Notes: a model not told the origin generated them from the sequence alone. A stretch of DNA of 64,000 nucleotides from Hydrogenophaga sp. NFH-34 (GCF_021401345.1 NZ_JACBGE010000017.1:1-64000), one strand, 5' to 3'; shown: positions 33,685-45,021, counted from the stretch's first letter. A program made the numbers and translations.

Positions 33685-33994
33685 CCGGTCTTCCCCAATC
33701 CAGAGACTTTGGTCTGCCCCTGGCCAGAACAAACACCCAAACCGGTATTTTTCGCCCGCCAAAGCAGGAAGGAGACCGCATGAAGCGCACCATCTCGCGC
33801 CGGCTGGTGCCAACCGAACAGCGACGCCACCCTCGCAAAAGCGGCGCCCGGCGAGCGCACGCTGCGCGCCCGCTCCTTGTGCCAGGTCAACAGGCCGGTT
33901 CACGCGCCTTGGGGATACTGCAGGGTTTCGCGCCCCAAGCACGGATAATGCAGGGTTGCCGTTGGCAGTCCTGCCGACGCCCCTCGTGAACTGA
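33685..33994. other. Intergenic region crcB to flavin oxidoreductase gene
   Basis: About 310 bases. It contains one small reading frame with a strong ribosome-binding site (33780-33989, listed separately) and an isolated GATAAT about 45-50 bases before the next gene that could be a -10 box without a clear -35. Nothing else was recognised. Confidence 0.45.
33780..33989 (+). CDS. Small Arg-rich reading frame with strong ribosome-binding site, uncertain
   Basis: ATG 33780 is preceded by AAGGAGA at ideal spacing and opens a 69-codon frame beginning MKRTISRRLVPTEQRRHPRK. The product is highly basic with no recognisable domain, signal peptide or membrane helix. It may be a real small basic protein, the 5' stub of a decayed gene whose frame has shifted, or chance. 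The ribosome-binding site is the only strong evidence. Confidence 0.25.
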   Translation: MKRTISRRLVPTEQRRHPRKSGARRAHAARPLLVPGQQAGSRALGILQGFAPQARIMQGCRWQSCRRPS

Positions 33995-35260
33995 ATGATG
34001 AAAAGACTGGACGACTTCCGCCTGCGCATGGGCCGCGATGAATTGGTGCCCATCATGATTGGCGGCATGGGCGTGGACATCTCCTCGGCCGACCTGGCGC
34101 TCGAAGCCGCCCGCCTCGGTGGCGTGGGCCACATTTCCGACGCGATGATCAAGACGGTCACCGACCGCCGCTACCAGACCAAATACGTCAAGGCCAAGCA
34201 GGCCCAGTACAAGCACAACATGGCCTCGTCGGACAAGTCCGAGGTCAAGTTCAACCTGGGCGACCTGGCCGAAGCCACGCGGCTGCACGTGCAGCACACC
34301 ATGGAGCGCAAGCGCGGCAACGGCATGGTGTTCATCAACTGCATGGAAAAGCTGACGATGAACGCCCCCAAGGACACGCTCAAGATCCGCATGGCTTCCG
34401 CGCTGGACGCCGGGATCGACGGCATCACGCTGGCGGCCGGCCTGCATCTGGGTTCGTTCGCCCTGATCGAGGACCACCCGCGTTTCCGCGACGCCAAGCT
34501 GGGCATCATCGTCTCCAGCCTGCGCGCGCTGCAGCTGTTCCTGAAGAAGAATTCACGCCTCAACCGCCTGCCCGACTACGTGGTCGTCGAAGGCCCGCTG
34601 GCGGGCGGCCACCTTGGCTTCGGCATGGACTGGGCGCAGTACGACCTGGCCACCATCGTGGCCGACATCCGTGCCTGGCTGGTGGCCGAACAGCTCGACA
34701 TCCCCCTGATCCCGGCCGGCGGCATCTTCACCGGCAGCGACGCGGTGCGCTTCCTGGAAAACGGCGGCGCGGCGGTGCAGGTGGCGACCCGCTTCACCGT
34801 CACGCGCGAATGCGGCCTGCCCGACGACGTCAAGCAGGAGTATTTCAAGGCCGACGAAGACGACATCGAGGTCAACGAAATTTCGCCCACCGGCTACCCG
34901 ATGCGCATGATCAAGGCCAGCCCCGGCATCGGTGACGGCATTCGCCCGAACTGCGAGGCCTATGGCTACCTGCTCGACGCCAACGGCAAGTGCGCCTACG
35001 TCGACGCCTACTACCGCGAACTCGCCGCCCACCCGGGTGAAAAGCGCATCTCGGTGAAGGACAAGACCTGCCTGTGCACGCACATGCGCAACTTCGCCAT
35101 CTGGACCTGCGGCCAGACCGCCGGGCGCCTGAAGGCGACCACGGTGCGCGCGGCCGACGGCAGCTACCAGCTGCTCAGCGCCGAACACGTGTTCAACGAC
35201 TATCTGCTCAGCACCGACGACCAGATCCGGCTGCCCGAGCCCGAAACCGCGCTGGCCTGA
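33995..35260 (+). CDS. NAD(P)H-dependent flavin oxidoreductase (nitronate monooxygenase-like)
   Basis: A 421-residue TIM-barrel FMN protein of the nitronate monooxygenase/2-nitropropane dioxygenase superfamily. Flavin-phosphate-binding segments VVVEGPLAGGHLGFG and LIPAGGIFTGSDAVRFL are clear, as is the N-terminal PIMIGGMGVDIS. A C-terminal extension with several Cys (CLCTHMRNFAIWTCG) is longer than in plain NMO. Two in-frame ATGs (33995, 33998) are possible starts. It precedes the cox-type operon by about 180 bases containing a hairpin, so it may be a separate unit. The substrate could be a nitronate, an enoyl compound or unknown. Confidence 0.82.
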   Translation: MMKRLDDFRLRMGRDELVPIMIGGMGVDISSADLALEAARLGGVGHISDAMIKTVTDRRYQTKYVKAKQAQYKHNMASSDKSEVKFNLGDLAEATRLHVQHTMERKRGNGMVFINCMEKLTMNAPKDTLKIRMASALDAGIDGITLAAGLHLGSFALIEDHPRFRDAKLGIIVSSLRALQLFLKKNSRLNRLPDYVVVEGPLAGGHLGFGMDWAQYDLATIVADIRAWLVAEQLDIPLIPAGGIFTGSDAVRFLENGGAAVQVATRFTVTRECGLPDDVKQEYFKADEDDIEVNEISPTGYPMRMIKASPGIGDGIRPNCEAYGYLLDANGKCAYVDAYYRELAAHPGEKRISVKDKTCLCTHMRNFAIWTCGQTAGRLKATTVRAADGSYQLLSAEHVFNDYLLSTDDQIRLPEPETALA

Positions 35261-35266
35261 GCGCCC

Positions 35267-35293
35267 CCGGTGCCCGCTTCGGCCGGGCACCGG
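35267..35293 (+). other. Hairpin downstream of the flavin oxidoreductase gene
   Basis: A perfect 10-bp stem CCGGTGCCCG / CGGGCACCGG with a 7-base loop begins six bases after the stop. No U-tract follows, so it may block 3' exonucleases or act as a Rho-dependent boundary before the cox-type operon. Confidence 0.5.
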
Positions 35294-35442
35294 CCTGATG
35301 CGCTGCAACAAGCGCGTCTCAATTTGAGAATCCTTGCGCCCGGGCGCGGCGATCCCCGCCGAACCAAGGGTTTCCACGCAGCCCGTCCGCGGGACGGCGT
35401 GATTCACTGCATCTTGCCCCTCGACAACATCAGGAGACAAGC

Positions 35443-35910
35443 ATGCAGGTTGAACTCAAGGTCAACGGCAAGGCCGTGACCGTGACCGCGGCGCCCCACA
35501 CGCTGCTGGTCCAGGCGCTGCGCGAGCATCTCAAGCTCACCGGAACCCATGTGGGTTGCGACACGGCCCAGTGCGGCGCGTGCACCGTGCTGATGAACGG
35601 CAAGGCCGTCAAGTCCTGCAACCTGCTGCTGGCCCAGGCGGGCGGCAGCGAGGTCACGACCATCGAAGGTCTGGCCCAGGCGGACGGCACGCTGCACCCG
35701 ATGCAGGCGGCCTTCAAGGAGTGCCATGGCCTGCAATGCGGCTTCTGCACCACCGGCATGGTCATGAGCGCGGTCGACCTCTGCCGGCGCCGCCCCGACG
35801 CCAACGAAACCGAAGTGCGCGAGATGCTGGAAGGCAACCTCTGCCGCTGCACCGGTTACCAGAACATCGTCAAGGCCGTGGTGCAAGGCGCCGCGGCCAT
35901 GAAAGCCTGA
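35443..35910 (+). CDS. coxS: molybdenum hydroxylase small subunit, [2Fe-2S] protein (CoxS-like)
   Basis: A 155-residue two-cluster iron-sulfur subunit. The plant-type cluster motif is [20 protein letters not shown] with a further Cys in VKSCNLL. The C-terminal helical cluster motif is CGFCTTGM...[10 protein letters not shown]. It passes electrons from the molybdenum site to FAD in xanthine-oxidase-family enzymes. It is first in an S-L-M gene order, 11 bases before the large subunit. An AGGAGA ribosome-binding site precedes the ATG. The symbol reflects family similarity, not proven CO oxidation. Confidence 0.9.
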   Translation: MQVELKVNGKAVTVTAAPHTLLVQALREHLKLTGTHVGCDTAQCGACTVLMNGKAVKSCNLLLAQAGGSEVTTIEGLAQADGTLHPMQAAFKECHGLQCGFCTTGMVMSAVDLCRRRPDANETEVREMLEGNLCRCTGYQNIVKAVVQGAAAMKA

Positions 35911-35921
35911 GGAGCGCGGAC

Positions 35922-38303
<2,382 letters not shown>

Positions 38304-38305
38304 TC

Positions 38306-38341
38306 CCGAGGAGCGCCGCCCGTGGTGGCGGCGCTCCTCGG
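38306..38341 (+). other. 15-bp perfect intercistronic hairpin between L and M genes
   Basis: Arms CCGAGGAGCGCCGCC (38306-38320) and GGCGGCGCTCCTCGG (38327-38341) pair perfectly around a 6-base loop, starting three bases after the large-subunit stop. There is no U-tract, and the next gene starts 31 bases later with its own GAGGAG site. It probably protects or processes the mRNA, adjusting subunit ratios. Confidence 0.75.
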
Positions 38342-38372
38342 CCAGCCCATTTCCTTCGAGGAGCAGATCCCC

Positions 38373-39164
38373 ATGTATGCTTTCACCCTTGAACAGCCCA
38401 CCACCCTGGCCCAGGCCCTGCAGCAGATCGGCGCGGGCGGGCAGGCCCTGGCCGGAGGCCAGACCCTGATCGCCTCGCTCAAGCAGCGCCTGGCGCAGCC
38501 CGAAACCCTGATCGACCTGGGCCTAGTGCCCGAACTCGCGGGCATCCGCCGCGAAGGTGCCGGGGTGATGATCGGTGCCATGACGCGCCATGAAGCCGTG
38601 GCCGGCAGTGCCGATGTGCAGCAAGCCATCCCCGCACTCGCGGCCCTGGCCGGGGGCATCGGCGACCGGCAGGTGCGCGCCATGGGCACGCTCGGGGGCT
38701 CGGTCGCCAACAACGACCCGGCCGCCGACTACCCCGCCGCCGTGCTCGCTCTGGGCGCCTCGGTGCACACCGACCGGCGCCAGATCGCGGCCGACGACTT
38801 CTTCCAGGGCATGTACACCACCGCGCTGGAACCGGGCGAGCTCATCAAGGCCATTCACTTCCCGGCGCCGCGCAAGGCCGGCTACGCCAAGTTCCGCCAG
38901 CCGGCCTCGCGCTTTGCGCTGGTGGGCGTGTTCGTCGCCAAGACCGACAGCGGCGTGCGCGTGGCCATCACCGGGGCCGGCAACGGCGTGTTCCGCCACG
39001 CGGGGCTGGAAGCCGCGCTCAACGCCAGCTTCACGCCGCAAGCCGTGGACGCGGTGGCGGTGGACGCCAGTGAGCTCAACAGCGACCTGCACGCCAGCGC
39101 CGCCTACCGGGCGCAACTGATCAAGGTACAGGCCCGCCTCGCGGTGGCCCGGGCCAACGGCTGA
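38373..39164 (+). CDS. coxM: molybdenum hydroxylase FAD subunit (CoxM-like)
   Basis: A 263-residue FAD-binding subunit. It shows the two family flavin motifs, AGGQTLIASLKQRL (residues 27-40) and TLGGSVANNDPAADYPA (about 107-123), followed by the C-terminal CO_deh_flav_C domain. It accepts electrons from the iron-sulfur subunit. ATG 38373 follows GAGGAG; an upstream in-frame GTG at 38322 would lie inside the hairpin loop and is rejected. The MoxR-like gene starts nine bases after the stop. Confidence 0.9.
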   Translation: MYAFTLEQPTTLAQALQQIGAGGQALAGGQTLIASLKQRLAQPETLIDLGLVPELAGIRREGAGVMIGAMTRHEAVAGSADVQQAIPALAALAGGIGDRQVRAMGTLGGSVANNDPAADYPAAVLALGASVHTDRRQIAADDFFQGMYTTALEPGELIKAIHFPAPRKAGYAKFRQPASRFALVGVFVAKTDSGVRVAITGAGNGVFRHAGLEAALNASFTPQAVDAVAVDASELNSDLHASAAYRAQLIKVQARLAVARANG

Positions 39165-39172
39165 ACGCGCCC

Positions 39173-40159
39173 ATGACGGCAGGCCAAGGCCCCGCACCCC
39201 CGCCCTCCGCCGCCGGCTCGATCGACGCGCTCACCGCCGCGCTGGTGGCCCAGGGCTACCACGCGCCACGGGCGCTGGTGACCGCGGTCTTTCTGGCCCT
39301 GCGGCTGGAGCGGCCGCTGCTGCTCGAAGGCGAACCCGGCGTGGGCAAGACCGAACTGGCCAAGGCCCTGGCCCGGGTGCTGGGGCGTCCGCTGATCCGC
39401 CTGCAGTGTTACGACGGCATGGAGCAGCGCGAAGCGCTCTACGAATGGAACCACACGGCCCAGCTGCTGCACATGCGTGCGGCGGAACTGAGAGTGCCCA
39501 CGTTCGGCACGGGCGGGGCCGCCGAAGAGGCTGCCGCCCCCTCGGCGCGGTCTGGCAGCGGCGGTGCCAACCCGGAGCAGATCGAGCGCGAGGTCTACCA
39601 GGAGCGCTACCTGATCCGCCGCCCCCTGCTGCAGGCACTGCAGGCCCCGCCACCGGGCGCGGTGCTGCTGATCGACGAGGTGGACCGGGCCGACGAGCCC
39701 TTCGAAGCCTTTCTGCTCGAATACCTGGGCGAATACCAGGTCAGCATCCCGGAACTGGGCACCATCCGCGCGCAGGCCACGCCCGTGACGCTGCTGACCA
39801 GCAACCGCACGCGCGACCTCAACGACGCCGTCAAGCGCCGCTGCCTGTACCAGTGGATGGACTACCCCGACCGCGAGCGCGAACTCGCCATCGTGCGCAG
39901 CCAGGTGCCCGACGCGGGCGATGCGCTGTCGGCCCAGGTCAGCGCCTTTGTGGGCCGCCTGCGCTCGCAGCCCTTTGCCAATGCCTTCCAGCGCGCGCCC
40001 GGTATCGCCGAAAGCGTGGAATGGGCCAAGGCCCTGGTGGCACTGGACACGCTCGTGCTCGACCCGGAAGTGGTGCAGGGCACGGCCGGCATCCTGTTCA
40101 AGCAGCGCGAAGACGTGGCCGCGCTGCTGCCGCTGATCGACCAACTGCTCGCCGCATGA
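39173..40159 (+). CDS. coxD: MoxR-family AAA+ ATPase (CoxD-like)
   Basis: A 328-residue AAA+ ATPase with Walker A GEPGVGKTELA, Walker B AVLLIDEVDRADEPFEAF and sensor segment LLTSNRTRDLNDAVKRRCLY. An insert rich in Gly/Ala/Ser lies near residues 115-140. CoxD-type ATPases help insert or sulfurate the metal centre of molybdenum hydroxylases and work with a VWA partner, here the next gene (65 bases away). The enzyme subunits precede it directly, supporting a maturation role by analogy. Confidence 0.88.
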   Translation: MTAGQGPAPPPSAAGSIDALTAALVAQGYHAPRALVTAVFLALRLERPLLLEGEPGVGKTELAKALARVLGRPLIRLQCYDGMEQREALYEWNHTAQLLHMRAAELRVPTFGTGGAAEEAAAPSARSGSGGANPEQIEREVYQERYLIRRPLLQALQAPPPGAVLLIDEVDRADEPFEAFLLEYLGEYQVSIPELGTIRAQATPVTLLTSNRTRDLNDAVKRRCLYQWMDYPDRERELAIVRSQVPDAGDALSAQVSAFVGRLRSQPFANAFQRAPGIAESVEWAKALVALDTLVLDPEVVQGTAGILFKQREDVAALLPLIDQLLAA

Positions 40160-40224
40160 GCCACACACCGTTTTCCTCAGCCCGCCGGGCGGCACCCGCC
40201 CCGTCCCCCGCCATCTGAGGCGCC

Positions 40225-41394
40225 ATGCAGCTCGGCGACGCCCGCAGCGGCAAGCTGCCCGACAACCTCACCGGCTTCGGCCGGGCGCTGCGCCGCGCCG
40301 GCGTGCCGGTGGACAGCAGCCGCCTGGCCCTGGCCCAGGTGTCGCTGCGCTGGGTCGGACTGGAGCGCCGCGACGACCTGCGCGCCGCCCTGCAGGCCGT
40401 GCTGATCAGCCGGCCGCAGGACATCGAAGTCTTCCAGCAGCTGTTCGAAGCCTGGTTCCGCAACCCCGAGCTGGCGCAGCAACTGCTGGCGCAGATGCTG
40501 CCCAAGGCCGCCCCGGCGCATCCGCCGAAACGCAAGCCCCGGGTGCAGGAGGCCTTGCAGGCACCCCGCCCACCCGGCCAGGGCGCCCGTCCCGAATCCG
40601 AAGTGAAGCTGGACGCGGCCATGAGCGCCAGCGCCCGTACCCGCCTGCACCAGGCAGACTTCGCCAGCCTCAGCGCGAGCGAATACCGCCTCATCGAACA
40701 GTTGGTGCGCGACGTGCCGCTGCCGCTGCCACCCGTGCCCGGCCGCCGCACCCGGGCCGGCCTGCGCGGCGCCCAGCCCCACTGGGCGGCCGCCCTCCGG
40801 CAGGCCCAGCGCCAACAGGGCGAACTGCTGTGGCTGCCGCGCCGTGCCCGCGTTTCGCAGCCGCTGCCGCTGCTGGTGCTGGTGGACATTTCCGGCTCCA
40901 TGGAACGCTACGCGCGCCTGCTGCTGGCCTTCCTGCACGCGGCCACGCGCGGCCGCCCGCGCGCCGCCTACGCCTTCGGCACCGCGCTGACCGACCTGCG
41001 CACCGCCTTCCGCCACAGCGACACCGACCGCATGCTCGCCGACACCAGTGCCGCCATCGCCGATTTTGCTGGCGGCACGCGCCTGGGCGCCTCGCTGGCG
41101 CAACTGCGCACGCAACACGCCCGGCAACTGGTGGGCCGCCGCACCGTGGTGCTGCTGATCACCGACGGGCTGGACACCGGCGAGCCCGACGCACTCGACA
41201 CCGAAGTGCAATGGCTCAAACGCCACTGCCGCCGCCTGCTCTGGCTCAACCCGCTGCTGCGCTACGACGGCTACGCCCCGCTGGCGCGCGGTGCCGCGGT
41301 GCTGCACCGCCACGCCGACGCCATGCTGCCCGTGCACAACCTCAGCCACCTTGAAGACCTGGCCGATGCCCTGGCCCGGTTGATGAAAACCTGA
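40225..41394 (+). CDS. coxE: VWA-domain protein (CoxE-like)
   Basis: A 389-residue protein with an N-terminal helical CoxE-specific region, a basic Pro-rich linker (about 95-125) and a C-terminal von Willebrand A domain. The MIDAS motif is DISGSM (Asp221, Ser223, Ser225) and LLITDGLDTGEPDAL supplies the later Asp. CoxE pairs with the MoxR-like ATPase during maturation of the molybdenum enzyme. The 65-base gap before it has no terminator. Function is inferred from family and context. Confidence 0.87.
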   Translation: MQLGDARSGKLPDNLTGFGRALRRAGVPVDSSRLALAQVSLRWVGLERRDDLRAALQAVLISRPQDIEVFQQLFEAWFRNPELAQQLLAQMLPKAAPAHPPKRKPRVQEALQAPRPPGQGARPESEVKLDAAMSASARTRLHQADFASLSASEYRLIEQLVRDVPLPLPPVPGRRTRAGLRGAQPHWAAALRQAQRQQGELLWLPRRARVSQPLPLLVLVDISGSMERYARLLLAFLHAATRGRPRAAYAFGTALTDLRTAFRHSDTDRMLADTSAAIADFAGGTRLGASLAQLRTQHARQLVGRRTVVLLITDGLDTGEPDALDTEVQWLKRHCRRLLWLNPLLRYDGYAPLARGAAVLHRHADAMLPVHNLSHLEDLADALARLMKT

Positions 41395-41425
41395 CTGCCT
41401 TTTTCCACGAACCCGGAGACGCCCC

Positions 41426-42016
41426 ATGGACATGCAAGGACAACGGACCCTCACCGCGACCCAGCAACAGGCCTGGGCGGCGCTGAACGACCCTGAGGTG
41501 CTGCGCGCCTGCATCCCCGGCTGCGAAAAATTCGAGCCTGCCGGCGACAACGCCTACAGCGTGACCACCGCCCTCAAGATCGGGCCGGTCTCGGCCCGCT
41601 TCTCGGGCAAGGTGCAGCTCACCGACATCGTGCCGCCGCAGTCGTACCAGCTCAATTTCGACGCCCAGGGCGGCGTGGCCGGCTTCGGCAAGGGCCAGTC
41701 GAGCGTGTCGCTGCACCCCGTCGACGGGGGTTGCGAACTGCGCTACAGCGTGCACTCGACCGTGGGCGGCAAGATCGCCCAGCTCGGCCAGCGCCTCATC
41801 GACGGCGCCGCCAAGACCCTGGCCGACGACTTCTTCAAACGCTTCGAGGCCGAACTGGCACAGCGCCACCCGCCCGCCGACACCGCCGCGACCGACACTC
41901 CCGCGAAGGCCGCAGCGGACACCGAAGCGACCGAGAAGAGCGGAGGGTTCCCGGCCTGGGTCTGGATCGCCGGCATCGGCCTCGGCCTGGCGCTGGTGTG
42001 GTTCGTGACACGCTGA
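41426..42016 (+). CDS. coxG: CoxG-family SRPBCC protein with C-terminal membrane anchor
   Basis: A 196-residue protein. Residues 1-150 form a START/SRPBCC fold of the carbon monoxide dehydrogenase subunit G family (MDMQGQRTLTATQQQAWAAL, PEVLRACIPGCEKFEPAGDN). A charged Ala-rich linker is followed by one C-terminal helix (about 174-194). In CO oxidisers CoxG recruits the dehydrogenase to the membrane and delivers electrons to quinone. The anchor supports the same role here for a different substrate. It lies 31 bases after coxE. Confidence 0.9.
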   Translation: MDMQGQRTLTATQQQAWAALNDPEVLRACIPGCEKFEPAGDNAYSVTTALKIGPVSARFSGKVQLTDIVPPQSYQLNFDAQGGVAGFGKGQSSVSLHPVDGGCELRYSVHSTVGGKIAQLGQRLIDGAAKTLADDFFKRFEAELAQRHPPADTAATDTPAKAAADTEATEKSGGFPAWVWIAGIGLGLALVWFVTR

Positions 42017-42026
42017 CGGGGCCGCC

Positions 42027-43118
42027 ATGGAAAACCTGGATGTCACCGTGCTGCGCCACCTGCTGCAGTGGCGCCAGGAAGGCCGCCGTGCGCTGCTGGC
42101 CACCGTCATCCGGACCTGGGGATCGTCGCCCCGGCCGGTCGGCTCCATCATGGCGCTGTGCGAAACCGGTGCAGTGGCCGGCTCGGTCTCCGGGGGCTGC
42201 ATCGAAGACGACCTGATCTACCGCTACAGCCGCGCCCACACAGCGGCCGGTTCCCCGTCTGCCGAGGGCGTGACCCACGACATCCCCGACGGCCCGCCCG
42301 AACGCGTGCGGTACGGGGTCACGGCCGACGAAGCGCACCGCTTCGGCCTGCCCTGCGGCGGCACCCTGGAGCTGCTGCTGGAATTCAACCCCGACGCGAC
42401 CGCGCTGCAGGCCTTGCTGACCGCGCTCACCGATGGCCGCCTGATACTGCGCCACACCGAGATCGCCACCGGCCGCGTGCACCTGGAGGCGATCGAACGG
42501 CCGCAACCGCTGAGCGATGACGGCACCACGCTGCGCAACAGCTTCGGCCCCGAATACCGGCTGCTGCTGATCGGCGCCGGCCAGCTCAGCGAATACCTGG
42601 CCAGCATGGCGCTGTTCTGCGGCTTTGCCGTGACCGTGTGCGACCCGCGCGAGGAATACCGGGGCGGCTGGTCGGTGGCCGGCGTGCAGGTGGCCACCGG
42701 CATGCCCGATGACGTGGTGCGCGACTTCCACGTCGACCGGCGCACCGGGGTGATCGCGCTCACCCACGATCCGAAGCTGGACGATCTGGCCCTGCTGGAG
42801 GCACTGGACAGCGACGCTTTCTACATCGGCGCCATCGGCTCGCGGCGCAACAACCAGGCCCGCCGCGCGCGCCTGATCGAGCACTTCGGGCAGACCGAAG
42901 AACGGCTGGCCCGCCTGCGCGGGCCCATCGGGCTGTACATCGCCAGCAAGACCCCGCCGGAGATCGCCGTGAGCATCATGGCCGAGGTCCTGGCGGTGAA
43001 AAACGGCGCACCGCTGCCCGAAGAAATGGCCGTGGCCATCGCCAAAGACCGCATGCTGCCCAGCGGTGCCGATGGCCCCGTCTGTGGCACGCCGCCCCGC
43101 CCCCCGACACCCCGGTGA
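42027..43118 (+). CDS. XdhC/CoxF-family molybdenum cofactor maturation protein
   Basis: A 363-residue protein with an N-terminal XdhC/CoxI domain (LLATVIRTWGSSPRPVGSIM and GSVSGGCIEDDLIYRY with its conserved Cys) and a C-terminal Rossmann domain (LLLIGAGQLSEYLASMALFC; YIGAIGSRRNNQARRARLIE). The family binds molybdopterin, helps its terminal sulfuration and inserts it into xanthine-oxidase-type enzymes. It fits at the end of the cox-type operon. The stop overlaps the next gene as GTGA. Confidence 0.9.
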   Translation: MENLDVTVLRHLLQWRQEGRRALLATVIRTWGSSPRPVGSIMALCETGAVAGSVSGGCIEDDLIYRYSRAHTAAGSPSAEGVTHDIPDGPPERVRYGVTADEAHRFGLPCGGTLELLLEFNPDATALQALLTALTDGRLILRHTEIATGRVHLEAIERPQPLSDDGTTLRNSFGPEYRLLLIGAGQLSEYLASMALFCGFAVTVCDPREEYRGGWSVAGVQVATGMPDDVVRDFHVDRRTGVIALTHDPKLDDLALLEALDSDAFYIGAIGSRRNNQARRARLIEHFGQTEERLARLRGPIGLYIASKTPPEIAVSIMAEVLAVKNGAPLPEEMAVAIAKDRMLPSGADGPVCGTPPRPPTPR

Positions 43119-43897
43119 CGCACCCACCCCGCTCTGCCACACCGACCACCCGCCTGGGTGTCGTGCTGCTGGCCGCCGGTGCCGGCACCCGCCTGGGGGG
43201 TGTGCCCAAATGCCTGATTCACCACGGCGGGCACACCTTGCTGGCGCGCACGCTGGGCCACCTGAAGACGCTCGCGAGCGCGCCCGCGCTGACCATCGAC
43301 ACCGTGCTGGTGCTCGGCCACCACGCGCCGGCCATCGAAGCGGCGCTGCCCACCGCCCTGGCCCAAGCCGGCCTGCCGCCGTCGGCGCTGCGCTGCGTGC
43401 ACAACCCGGCGCCCGGCGACGAACCGGCCGACTCCCTGCACCTGGGCCTGGCGGCGCTGCCTGCCGAAGTGACCACCGTGATGGTGCTGCTGGCCGACCA
43501 GCCGTGGCTGGACGCCCACGATCTGCGTGAAACCCTGCAGGCCTTCCAGCAACGCCCGGCGGGAACCACCGCCCTGGTGCCCATGGTCGACGGCGAGCCG
43601 GGCCACCCGGTGGTGCTGGCAGCCGGCCTCGCGCAGGCGTTGCGCGCCACGGGCGCCAGCCTGCGCCAGTGGCGCCGCACCCAGCCGGCAGCGGTGTACG
43701 CCTGGCCCGCGCCCAACCGCCACCCGGTCGACGACCTGGACACGCCCGCCGACCTGGACCGCCTGCGCGCCCGGACCGGCCAGGCCTGGGAACTGCCCGC
43801 ATCCGGGCAGACCCTCTCCCCGCCCGCGCCGCAGACGGGTTCAATGGCAGCAGCAATGCCCCCCGACAGCCATCGCCCGCGCGAGAGCCATCCATGA
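43115..43897 (+). CDS. MobA-like nucleotidyltransferase (MocA family)
   Basis: A 260-residue NTP transferase with the nucleotide-binding loop LLAAGAGTRLGGVPKCL and LLADQPWLDAHDL. It likely transfers CMP to molybdopterin to make the cytosine dinucleotide cofactor used by this enzyme class. The GTG start at 43115 overlaps the XdhC-like gene (GTGA) and the 3' end overlaps the regulator gene as ATGA, so all three are coupled. A C-terminal Pro/Ser-rich tail of about 40 residues has no domain. Confidence 0.85.
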   Translation: MTHPPRSATPTTRLGVVLLAAGAGTRLGGVPKCLIHHGGHTLLARTLGHLKTLASAPALTIDTVLVLGHHAPAIEAALPTALAQAGLPPSALRCVHNPAPGDEPADSLHLGLAALPAEVTTVMVLLADQPWLDAHDLRETLQAFQQRPAGTTALVPMVDGEPGHPVVLAAGLAQALRATGASLRQWRRTQPAAVYAWPAPNRHPVDDLDTPADLDRLRARTGQAWELPASGQTLSPPAPQTGSMAAAMPPDSHRPRESHP

Positions 43898-45021
43898 CCC
43901 CGAGCCCGCCTTCCACGCTGCCTACCGACACCCGGCTGGACCTCATCGACCGGGCCCGGGAAGCGGTGCTGCACGCGCGCCAGGAAGTGCCCACGCCCTG
44001 GCTGGACCCGATGATCGAGCGCTCCTGGCGGCGCTGTCTGTCGCAAGGCTTCGAGCCCGACCGCCGCGTGGAATTCGACGCCGTCGGGCCCGGCGCACAG
44101 CGCCGCGCGCTCGACGCCAGCCAGCCCCTGCTGCAGGCGGCGGGGCCGGTGATCCAGTCGCTCGCCCGCGCCATGCTGCACACGCGTTACTTCGCCATGC
44201 TGACCGATGCGCGCGGCACGGTCATCGAGGTCAGCGGCCCGGTGGACCGCCAGAACCCGCACGCCGCCGCCATCGCCCGCGTCGGGGTCGACCTCTCCGA
44301 AGCCGCCGTCGGCACCACCGCCATCGGCACCACGCTGGCCGAGCAGCAATCGGTCTGGCTGCACCGCGGCGAGCACTTCTTCCGCGACACCAGCGTGTTC
44401 AGTTGCGCGGGCGCCCCGATCCGTGGCCCGCTGGGCGAATGCGTGGGCATGCTCGACCTCACCGGCGTCGACGTGGCCGAACAGCCGGCACTGCGGCATC
44501 TGGTCACGCAGGCCGCGCGCGGCATCGAAAACGCCATGGTGCTGGCCGCGCCGCACCGGCTGCTGCTGCGGCTGAACTGGCCGGGCCGCGTGCTGGGTGA
44601 CGACACCGACGGCCTGGTGTGCCTGGACGGCGACGGCCGGGTCACGGCCCTGAACCGGTCGGCCGCCGAGATGCTGAGCGTGCGCCCGCGCCTGGGTCAG
44701 CAGCCCGGCCACGCGGCCGACCTGTTCGCGGTCCCGTTCGACACCCTGTTCGATGCCGCACGCCAGCAGCGTGGCAGCCTGGAAGTGCCTCTGTGGTCGG
44801 GTCTGCGCATCCAGGTGCTGGCGCGCCAGCCAGACATGGCCAGAGGCCGGACACATGCGGCCTCGGCCGGAAGCGGCCAGGGCGGTGTACCCCTGCGTGA
44901 TCTGGAAACCTCGCTCATCCGCAAGGCGGTGGCCGACGCGCGCGGCAACGTGATGGAAGCGGCCCGGGCACTCGGCATCAGCCGGGCCACGGTCTACCGC
45001 AAGCTGCGCGGCCCCCGCTGA
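43894..45021 (+). CDS. GAF-Fis regulator lacking the AAA+ domain (AcoR-like)
   Basis: A 375-residue regulator resembling AcoR. The N-terminal part (about 20-225) has the AcoR/GAF-type sensor (PMIERSWRRCLSQGFEPDRR; AAVGTTAIGTTLAEQQSVWL; LTGVDVAEQPALRHLV). A middle PAS-like stretch lies near 245-310 (GLVCLDGDGRVTALNRSAAE), and a C-terminal Fis-type helix-turn-helix at 330-375 (VMEAARALGISRATVYRKLR). The roughly 230-residue AAA+ sigma-54 activation domain, with GAFTGA and Walker motifs, is absent, so it should not activate sigma-54 promoters itself. Its ATG overlaps the upstream gene as ATGA. It probably controls the cox-type operon. Confidence 0.85.
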   Translation: MTPSPPSTLPTDTRLDLIDRAREAVLHARQEVPTPWLDPMIERSWRRCLSQGFEPDRRVEFDAVGPGAQRRALDASQPLLQAAGPVIQSLARAMLHTRYFAMLTDARGTVIEVSGPVDRQNPHAAAIARVGVDLSEAAVGTTAIGTTLAEQQSVWLHRGEHFFRDTSVFSCAGAPIRGPLGECVGMLDLTGVDVAEQPALRHLVTQAARGIENAMVLAAPHRLLLRLNWPGRVLGDDTDGLVCLDGDGRVTALNRSAAEMLSVRPRLGQQPGHAADLFAVPFDTLFDAARQQRGSLEVPLWSGLRIQVLARQPDMARGRTHAASAGSGQGGVPLRDLETSLIRKAVADARGNVMEAARALGISRATVYRKLRGPR

